NCBI GenBank assembly: GCA_030671225.1
Contig: DAOVAE010000103.1
Span: forward strand, 1 to 5,148
Reading direction: 5' to 3'
Origin: Desulfobacteraceae bacterium
GTDB lineage: Bacteria; Desulfobacterota; Desulfobacteria; Desulfobacterales; UBA11574
Length of the DNA stretch: 5,148 bases
Shown here: one piece after another, positions 1-5,148 of the stretch
Position numbering within the stretch: the first letter of the stretch is position 1
How the letters are laid out: each line of letters begins with the position of its first letter
The notes under the pieces: model-generated
What the model was told of the DNA's origin: nothing
What the model saw: only the letters and a program-made list of their open reading frames with translations
Databases searched by the model: none
Program-made: the position numbers and the translations under genes

Positions 1-1020
1 GGGACCGGTGTTGTAGCGAAGGTTAGCGCAAGTCAACCTGGACCTTTGGTGGCCTTTCGGTCGGATATGGATGCCCTTCCTCTGGAAGAAAAGAATGATG
101 TCCCCTACAAATCCCGGAATCAGGGATTAATGCATGCCTGCGGTCATGATGGGCATATTACCATTGCACTTGGCGTGATACGATGGCTGATGGAAAACGG
201 ATGGCATCAAAACGGTTCAGGTGGGATTCTCTTTATATTCCAGCCTGCGGAAGAAGGTGGAGCAGGAGCCAAGGCAATGCTTGAGACCGGCATTTTTGAC
301 TCGGAACCGGTTCAAGCCGCTTTTGCCGGCCACATGTATCCCGAACTCCCTGCGGGACATATAGGGATGGCCCCTGAAATCAGCAATGCGGCTGCGGACA
401 ATCTTATTATCCGATTAAAAGGCAAGGGCGGTCACGGTGCTCATCCGCATCATTGTAAAGATCCTATAGTTGCGGGTGCTCATCTTGTTACACAACTGCA
501 GTCGCTTATCAGCAGGGAACTTCCGCCCCTTGAAAGCGCCGTGCTGACCATCGGGCGTTTTCAGGCCGGAACGGCTTCAAACATTATTCCCGAAAAAGCC
601 GTGCTGGAAGGGACTCTTAGAACCCTGCGACCGGATATTCGCAAACAGATCGTAACCCGCCTTGAAGAACTGGTCAAAGGTGTAGCGCAGTCTTGCGGCA
701 TTTCGGCAACCCTTGAGGTTATAGAGGGATATCCCGTGCTGGTAAACGATTCCGAACTGGTCAAGCACACTGCGGCCTGTGCCGGAAAAATTCTGGGGGA
801 TGAACATGTACATAGCGGACCTCCCAGAATGGGTGCTGAGGATTTTGCTTACTTTTGCCAGAAGTGGGGCGGAGTAATGGTAGGGCTTGGATGTCACGAT
901 CCACGCAAAGGCTTACAGCATGGTCTTCATTCACCCTATTTCGATATTGACGAAAGGGTTCTGGAAGTAGGGACCCGGCTTTTCGCACATGTTCTTACTC
1001 AATATCTAATGAATTCGTAA
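1..1020 (+). CDS. M20D family metallo-amidohydrolase (hippurate / N-acyl-amino-acid hydrolase type), 5' partial
   Basis: The reading frame is open from base 1 and ends at TAA 1018-1020, giving 339 visible residues. The family is usually about 390-400 residues, so roughly 50 N-terminal residues lie outside the window. The TTG at 46 is internal, because the codons before it already encode the conserved stretch GTGVVAKVSASQPGPL. Visible motifs, numbered from base 1, are SDMDALP near 20-26, HACGHDGH at 45-52, QPAEEGGAGA at 81-90, HMYPELP from 111, GKGGHGAHPHH at 141-151, GAEDFAYF from 278 and HSPYFDIDE from 310. By analogy with characterised M20D enzymes, C47, H49, E85, H111 and H310 would bind the two metals and E84 would be the catalytic base. 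Residues of about 118-233 form the lid/dimerisation domain. The family hydrolyses the amide bond of N-acyl amino acids (hippurate, N-acetyl, indole-acetyl conjugates) in the cytoplasm. The exact acyl group cannot be read from sequence. The gene converges on the enolase-superfamily gene to its right and looks more GC-rich than the - strand genes. Confidence 0.93.
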   Translation, partial: GTGVVAKVSASQPGPLVAFRSDMDALPLEEKNDVPYKSRNQGLMHACGHDGHITIALGVIRWLMENGWHQNGSGGILFIFQPAEEGGAGAKAMLETGIFDSEPVQAAFAGHMYPELPAGHIGMAPEISNAAADNLIIRLKGKGGHGAHPHHCKDPIVAGAHLVTQLQSLISRELPPLESAVLTIGRFQAGTASNIIPEKAVLEGTLRTLRPDIRKQIVTRLEELVKGVAQSCGISATLEVIEGYPVLVNDSELVKHTAACAGKILGDEHVHSGPPRMGAEDFAYFCQKWGGVMVGLGCHDPRKGLQHGLHSPYFDIDERVLEVGTRLFAHVLTQYLMNS

Positions 1021-1042
1021 CAAGTCGAATTCATAACGTTTT
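1009..1042 (+). terminator. Possible intrinsic terminator overlapping the amidohydrolase stop codon
   Basis: ATGAATTCG (1009-1017) and CGAATTCAT (1026-1034) are perfect 9-base inverted arms. They enclose the 8-base loop TAACAAGT, which begins with the stop codon TAA. AACGTTTT follows at 1035-1042, so a short T-run lies just beyond the stem. The placement at the end of a gene in a convergent gap fits a terminator. The stem has only three G-C pairs and the T-run is short, so it would be a weak one. Confidence 0.4.
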
Positions 1043-1064
1043 AGGTTTTAAGATTTAGGTTTTA
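1040..1064. repeat. Short direct repeat TTTAGGTTTTA (two copies)
   Basis: Two identical 11-base copies of TTTAGGTTTTA lie at 1040-1050 and 1054-1064, separated by AGA. They are followed by GGG, so the stretch looks like a degenerate TTTAGG-type simple repeat. It fills most of the 83-base convergent gap between the amidohydrolase and the enolase-superfamily gene. No function is evident. Replication slippage is enough to explain it. Confidence 0.6.
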
Positions 1065-1103
1065 GGGCAATTATCATTTATTTTCAGTTTATGCGGGTTA
1101 TGA

Positions 1104-2255
1104 TCAGGGTCTCGAGACCGATACAGTGGTGGAACTTTCAGATAAGCGCGCCAGGTTTCGGCCGCTTACCTCGATACCCAGTCCTGGGTCATCCAAAGGA
1201 GCGGCTTTCCCGCCGAGCCCGAAAGAAACGTTTTGGATTGTAACGTTTTCCTTTAACATGAATTCATCATAAGAACCGTCACAGTACACGGCATCGCTAC
1301 ATAGAAGGCATAAAACTCTGCCTGCGGCAGAAAGAATGCCTGATTCGCCCATATGACATCCGATCTGGAAAGAAATTCCATTGCGCCTTAAGTAGTCGAT
1401 AATCTTGAATGAATTTCTAAATCCTCCGCATTTGGATAGCCTTACGTTTACCATTTTATAATAGCCCTCTTTAGTAATTTTTTCCATATCACTTAAAGAG
1501 CATGCCGACTCATCGGCCATAAGAACTACGCCGGCTTTTTGCATAAGGCCTGCAAAATCGGCAGTTTCCGGGTCGTTCGGCCTCATAGGCTGTTCAATAA
1601 CCTTGATCCCGTAGTTGTTTATCAAGGATACGTGCTTTAAGCCCAGGTCATGGTCCCAGACGCCGTTTATGTCGACCTTCAGATCGTAATCTTCTCCAAA
1701 CACCATGCGGACAGCTTCGAGGATTTCTTTGTTTTGGGATAAATCTTTACCCATTTTTAGTTTTAGCTTTTTAATTTTCATTTTTTTGATCAGCTGACAC
1801 ATTTCAACAATTCTTTGTTTACCTGCAAGCGGAAGTGCAGAGCCGTAGTAAACCTTGTTTGTCATAAAATCTTTGGAAAAATAGTCTATGATGTTTCTAC
1901 CCTGGCTTTTGCCTAAAGCATCCAGCAGCGCTGTTTCGAGAGCGCAAATCGCAGCATTATTCCCCTTTCCACTGGTAATATTATCGACAAAATTCCATAT
2001 CTGAGAAACGTCGTTCAGGTCCCATGGGAAATTATTCAGTTTGATGAAACGGTCTATACTGCAAGCTGCACTTTCCTGAGATTCGCCTGTTACAAAAGAC
2101 CTTGGGGCGCCTTCACCGTAACCTTTAATTTCCCCATGTTCGGCCACAACCTCGACAATGATGTTTTTGACGGAAGATCTTTTTCTCAGGGAATGAGAGA
2201 ATTCGGCTGAAAACGGGAGTATAACCGGATATATACTAATTTGATCTATTTTCAT
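1104..2255 (-). CDS. Enolase-superfamily enzyme, muconate-lactonizing / dipeptide-epimerase-like subgroup
   Basis: This complete gene encodes 383 residues, close to the usual 340-390 for the family. ATG at 2255-2253 is preceded by AAGGA with an 8-base spacer. The N-terminal capping domain covers about 1-125 and includes GYGEGAPR at 45-52. The C-terminal barrel carries the full catalytic set: KLK at 165-167 (one acid/base lysine), metal ligands D195 (DIN), E221 (EQP) and D248 (DES), and K275 (RLSKCGG) as the opposite-face lysine. This two-lysine arrangement marks the MLE subgroup, which includes muconate cycloisomerases, o-succinylbenzoate synthases, N-succinylamino-acid racemases and dipeptide epimerases. 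These enzymes abstract a proton next to a carboxylate to give a Mg-stabilised enolate. A C-terminal DxD of Ala-Glu epimerase type is not seen; that region reads CDGSYDEF at 325-332. A serine-rich tail follows about residue 370. The gene is probably last in the - strand operon, 43 bases after the kinase gene. A racemase/epimerase of an N-acylamino acid or dipeptide is my best guess; the substrate is unknown. Confidence 0.9.
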   Translation of the reverse strand: MKIDQISIYPVILPFSAEFSHSLRKRSSVKNIIVEVVAEHGEIKGYGEGAPRSFVTGESQESAACSIDRFIKLNNFPWDLNDVSQIWNFVDNITSGKGNNAAICALETALLDALGKSQGRNIIDYFSKDFMTNKVYYGSALPLAGKQRIVEMCQLIKKMKIKKLKLKMGKDLSQNKEILEAVRMVFGEDYDLKVDINGVWDHDLGLKHVSLINNYGIKVIEQPMRPNDPETADFAGLMQKAGVVLMADESACSLSDMEKITKEGYYKMVNVRLSKCGGFRNSFKIIDYLRRNGISFQIGCHMGESGILSAAGRVLCLLCSDAVYCDGSYDEFMLKENVTIQNVSFGLGGKAAPLDDPGLGIEVSGRNLARLSESSTTVSVSRP

Positions 2256-2263
2256 ATAATGTA

Positions 2264-2268
2264 TCCTT
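2264..2268 (-). promoter_or_regulatory. Ribosome-binding site of the enolase-superfamily gene
   Basis: On the - strand AAGGA lies 8 bases before ATG 2255-2253. This supports the chosen start and independent translation initiation after the 43-base gap from the kinase gene. Confidence 0.75.
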
Positions 2269-2298
2269 ATGTCAATATTATTTGATGATGAGGAATGA

Positions 2299-4269
2299 TC
2301 AGCGGGGAGTGTTAGGAAGATTCAGGGTAAATGTTGTTCCCACATTCGTATCGCTTCTTACTTCGATAATTCCGCCATGATCTTGCATGTTTTGATGGGC
2401 AATGGACAATCCAAGACCCGTACCATTATGGATATTACTCTTATGCTTAGTAGTAAAATAAGGATCAAACACCTTGTCAATATGAGAAAGAGGAATTCCA
2501 GGGCCATTGTCTCTAATCTCAATATGAATAACTTCTGGTTTCCCCTTTTCAATACAATTTTTTGTAATTAACTCGATCTTTCCGCCCTCAGGGGTAAAAT
2601 CAACTGCATTTGAAAGCAGATTTAAGATAACCTGTTTTATCTTTTCAGAATCCATCCAGACTTGCTCGATGGCCGGATCAAACCGGCGTGTCACATTGAT
2701 TTTTTTTGCATTACTCTGAGGCGAAATGAGAAGAATCATTGTATCAATCAATTCATGCAGATCATTTAACTCTATGTGTGATTCTTTTGTGTTTGTCAGG
2801 TCCAGAAGTTCTGTGATCAGGTTATTTACTCTTTTTGTTTCCTCCATAGCAATTTTATAGAAGTCATTTCTGAACTCATCATCGTCGTATCTACTGGGGA
2901 ACATCTGGATGAAAGTCCCTATCGCTGTCATGGGATTCTTGATTTCGTGGGCCAGTCTTGCAGCCAGGTTTCCCAAAAAGGAGAATTTTTCCGCCCTACT
3001 CAAGAGGGCATGCGATTGCCTGATTTCTTTCATCTGTTCCTGTAATCTGCTGTAAAGTCTTGCATTTTCTATGGCGATGGCGATCTGTGGCGAAAAAATT
3101 TCCAGTGTTTCCCGGGTTTCCTTGGAAACACCCTTTCCATCAACAGCATCCGTGGCAATAATACCGATCACCCTGGAACGGGTTATAAGGGGCATTACGT
3201 ACACCGAAGTTGGTTTGCTGTGAGTTAACATAATGTTTTCTTTTCTAAGGCTTGACCTTTTTACCTCTGGTACGTACTCTGACCGTCCAGTGTTGGCCAC
3301 CCTTGTTAGAATGTTACTTATGCGATCAAGCGACACCCTGTAATTCTTCACCGCCTCCGGAACCTCACCATCAAAACCCACGCTATGTATATACTCAAGC
3401 ATCCCTTCTTCTTCGTTGACGAGCATGATTATGGCACGATTGATCTGGCATACGTTTGCAAGAATGTTCATGATAACAGTCAAAAGTTGTTCCAGATCCA
3501 GTACGGAGAGGATCGCCTTTCCAGTATCCTGTATAGCTAAGAGCTGCTTAATTTTATGATTCAGCTCTATATTGAGTCGGTTGACCTCTTCATATTTTTG
3601 CTCAATAATCTCTTTGTCCTTCTCAATTTCCGTTAACGTTTCCATCAGAACTGATTTAGGTGTGAAAAACCGTGAAAAAAATCCTTGTAATTTGTTATCG
3701 GTGGTCCATTTTAAATGGTATTCACAGTACGATGCACCTTCAAAATAACATTTATTTTCTTTAAGAGAGAGAGGTTTCGCTTTCCATGTGGTTGGTATAT
3801 GAATGTATACACTTTGATTGTACAAGCATATATCTTTGGATACATCCATCTGAGGATTCCAGTGTAATCTAAGGATGGCGCTGTTTTTTTTTAATTCAAC
3901 CAGTTTCACTTTCTTGTTTCTATTCCATTTGGCATTTATCCTTTGAACATTTTTGAGAACTCGGTTATGAGACCCGAAAACTTTTACAATTAAGCTCTTG
4001 AAGCCAAGATCGGTCTTCTCAACAGCATGTCTGGCGATTTTATAAGGGGCCAATTCGTCATCAAGAAGCAATTTGGCCCTTTCGAATAATTTGGAGACCA
4101 AGGTGCAGGAGATCCAGTTGTTGGGATCTCTTAAAAAGCTTTCAGGATCCGGGAGGCTATCAATTTCAGGATCAAGGTTTTCTAAAAGAGTTGAACACTT
4201 ACTATTGTTATATCCCTTTATATAATCCAAGATAGCCCTGGAGTTTATACAGCTTGTTTCTTTATCCAT
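2299..4269 (-). CDS. Cytoplasmic GAF-domain sensor histidine kinase with cysteine-containing N-terminal sensor region
   Basis: This complete gene encodes 656 residues. Residues 1-200 form a globular region that I cannot assign firmly. It ends in CYFEGASYCEYHLKW (174-188), a Cys-G-x-x-x-Cys-E-Y pattern that resembles the end of small-molecule-binding V4R-type sensor domains. A coiled coil of about 205-245 follows, then a GAF domain (about 250-402, ending IAIAIENARLYSRL) and a second helical linker. The HisKA domain has phosphoacceptor H441 in HEIKNP. The HATPase domain has N550/N554 (N box), DNGPGI 587-592 (G1), FDPYFTTK 601-608 (F box) and GTGLGL 616-621 (G2). All catalytic boxes are intact, so the kinase should be active. 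I see no signal peptide or membrane segment, so it should sense an internal ligand or redox state. No receiver domain is attached and no response regulator lies in the window. The gene begins 27 bases after the radical SAM gene and precedes the enolase-superfamily gene, all on one strand. The ligand and the regulated genes are unknown. Confidence 0.95.
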   Translation of the reverse strand: MDKETSCINSRAILDYIKGYNNSKCSTLLENLDPEIDSLPDPESFLRDPNNWISCTLVSKLFERAKLLLDDELAPYKIARHAVEKTDLGFKSLIVKVFGSHNRVLKNVQRINAKWNRNKKVKLVELKKNSAILRLHWNPQMDVSKDICLYNQSVYIHIPTTWKAKPLSLKENKCYFEGASYCEYHLKWTTDNKLQGFFSRFFTPKSVLMETLTEIEKDKEIIEQKYEEVNRLNIELNHKIKQLLAIQDTGKAILSVLDLEQLLTVIMNILANVCQINRAIIMLVNEEEGMLEYIHSVGFDGEVPEAVKNYRVSLDRISNILTRVANTGRSEYVPEVKRSSLRKENIMLTHSKPTSVYVMPLITRSRVIGIIATDAVDGKGVSKETRETLEIFSPQIAIAIENARLYSRLQEQMKEIRQSHALLSRAEKFSFLGNLAARLAHEIKNPMTAIGTFIQMFPSRYDDDEFRNDFYKIAMEETKRVNNLITELLDLTNTKESHIELNDLHELIDTMILLISPQSNAKKINVTRRFDPAIEQVWMDSEKIKQVILNLLSNAVDFTPEGGKIELITKNCIEKGKPEVIHIEIRDNGPGIPLSHIDKVFDPYFTTKHKSNIHNGTGLGLSIAHQNMQDHGGIIEVRSDTNVGTTFTLNLPNTPR

Positions 4270-4277
4270 TTATTAAA

Positions 4278-4285
4278 CCCCCTCT
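4278..4285 (-). promoter_or_regulatory. Ribosome-binding site of the histidine kinase gene
   Basis: On the - strand AGAGGGGG lies 8 bases before ATG 4269-4267, inside the 27-base gap after the radical SAM stop codon. It supports the start at 4269. Confidence 0.7.
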
Positions 4286-4296
4286 TGCATAAATGT

Positions 4297-5148
4297 TTAT
4301 TGAACACTTTTGCTCATAAAGGAATAGAATGACTCGGGGAAGATGGACGCAATACATCTTACGGGATAGCTTCCCAGAGCAAGCAGGGAATACTTTGTAA
4401 GATATCGCCGCAAACGTCTGTGGCGCCTAAGAAATCTTACCAGCAAAATCAGGAATGTTTCATAGTTCCTTTGGTATCTGACATGGCTTCTTGTATAGAA
4501 TCTAAATTCTTTTTCATTAAAAGGTTTAATGATACCATCCTTGAGAGCTCTATTATAGATCGGAGTGCCCGGGAAGAAAGCCAGAAAAAATATATTGATC
4601 CTAACATGTAGCGGCAAATCAAGAATGAATTTATAAGTTTGGATGATATCATCTCGGGTTTCGTAAGGGTTGTCAATAATAAAATCGAGAATAATATCAA
4701 GGCCATGTGTCTTATGGTATGATGCAATCCGCTGAACAACATCTCTGGTCTTCGATATTTTAATTTTGCGATTATATACTTCATCAAGGGTCCGCTGGCT
4801 TCCTGACTGTACACCCAATTGAATGACTTTCAATCCGTAATCCAAAAGTATTTCCACTTTTTCTTTGCGATAGGTATTTGCACTCACGGCTATTCCAAAG
4901 GGGAGTCCCACTATCTTTTTATATTTTTTGGCGAAATGTTCTAATTGTTTTTCGGAGCGCATAAAAAAGTCATCATCACCAAAAACTACAACTTCAATAA
5001 AGTTAAGATATCCCAGAGTATAGTCGAGTTCTTCGATGGTGCGGTCAATGCTGTAAAATCGCATTGTATTACAGCCAAATAAAGTGATGTAACGGGAATT
5101 ATTACAATAGGAACATCTATGAGGGCAACCCCGAGATGTCAGGAAAAA
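4297..5148 (-). CDS. Radical SAM protein, B12-binding-domain-associated (BchE-like) type, N-terminus outside window
   Basis: The frame is open to the window edge and ends at TGA 4299-4297, giving 283 visible residues. The Met codon at 5064 is internal. The 28 codons before it encode SRGCPHRCSYC, whose CxxxCxxC cysteines (visible residues 8, 12, 15) hold the 4Fe-4S cluster that cleaves S-adenosylmethionine. Further barrel motifs are FGDDDFF (56-62), GVQSGSQRTLD (112-122), DFIIDNPYET (156-165) and FFPGTPIY (191-198). This set is typical of radical SAM proteins that carry a cobalamin-binding domain before the cluster motif. That domain, if present, would lie beyond the window. The C-terminal part of about 220-283 is basic (RFLRRHRRLRR at 238-248) and resembles the poorly conserved tails of this class. 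The reaction and substrate cannot be named; methyl transfer or cyclisation are options in the class. It is the first visible gene of the - strand operon, 27 bases upstream of the kinase. Confidence 0.92.
   Translation of the reverse strand, partial: FFLTSRGCPHRCSYCNNSRYITLFGCNTMRFYSIDRTIEELDYTLGYLNFIEVVVFGDDDFFMRSEKQLEHFAKKYKKIVGLPFGIAVSANTYRKEKVEILLDYGLKVIQLGVQSGSQRTLDEVYNRKIKISKTRDVVQRIASYHKTHGLDIILDFIIDNPYETRDDIIQTYKFILDLPLHVRINIFFLAFFPGTPIYNRALKDGIIKPFNEKEFRFYTRSHVRYQRNYETFLILLVRFLRRHRRLRRYLTKYSLLALGSYPVRCIASIFPESFYSFMSKSVQ

Noticed and set aside
561..988. Three - strand open frames of 69-106 codons inside the amidohydrolase gene
   Set aside because: They lie opposite a strongly supported gene, show no recognisable motif and have no independent support.
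46..1020. TTG at 46 as the true start of the amidohydrolase
   Set aside because: The upstream codons to base 1 are open and encode conserved M20D sequence (GTGVVAKVSA), so the gene is truncated by the window edge.
1108..1119. 12-base palindrome GGTCTCGAGACC as an operator
   Set aside because: It lies within the last codons of the enolase-superfamily gene, has no second copy that I see, and is short enough to arise by chance.
2256..2298. TTGACA before the enolase-superfamily gene as a -35 promoter element
   Set aside because: The nearest -10-like sequence (TATATG) is only 11 bases away, far from the usual 16-18, and it overlaps the start codon.
2377..2571. A + strand 64-codon frame (and a - strand alternate frame at 2358-2552) inside the kinase gene
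   Set aside because: Both overlap the conserved HATPase domain and have no motifs, so they are shadows of the kinase frame.
4420..4814. A + strand 63-codon frame and a - strand 121-codon frame inside the radical SAM gene
   Set aside because: Both sit in other frames over a well-supported protein and resemble no family.

Overview
The window is ordinary bacterial chromosome: tightly packed protein genes, Shine-Dalgarno sites and short gaps. It holds four protein-coding genes, two of them cut by the window edges. I see no rRNA, tRNA, CRISPR array, insertion sequence or phage gene. The gene styles (a cytoplasmic GAF histidine kinase with a cysteine-containing N-terminal region, a radical SAM protein of the B12-associated type, and an enolase-superfamily enzyme) would suit an anaerobic Desulfobacterota-like (deltaproteobacterial) organism. 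This is a weak inference from protein style only.

Layout. From the left edge to 1020 on the + strand lies an M20D metallo-amidohydrolase (hippurate / N-acyl-amino-acid hydrolase type) that lacks its first ~50 residues. A short AT-rich convergent gap follows (1021-1103), with a hairpin over the hydrolase stop codon and a small TTTAGGTTTTA direct repeat. Everything to the right is on the - strand and reads as one probable operon in the order radical SAM protein (5148-4297, N-terminus outside the window), GAF sensor histidine kinase (4269-2299), and muconate-lactonizing/dipeptide-epimerase-like enolase-superfamily enzyme (2255-1104). Gaps between these genes are 27 and 43 bases, each with a ribosome-binding site. 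No promoter is visible, so it probably lies to the right of the window.

How they may work together. An N-acyl-amino-acid hydrolase next to an enolase-superfamily racemase/epimerase recalls known pairings in which an N-acylamino acid or dipeptide is epimerised and then hydrolysed. Here the two genes converge rather than share a transcript, so the link is only suggestive. The enolase homologue keeps all expected catalytic and metal residues, but I cannot find the C-terminal DxD motif typical of dipeptide epimerases, so its substrate is open. The histidine kinase has no response regulator in view. Its co-transcription with two enzymes is the least routine aspect of the window. Nothing here clearly amounts to a new defence or mobile system.
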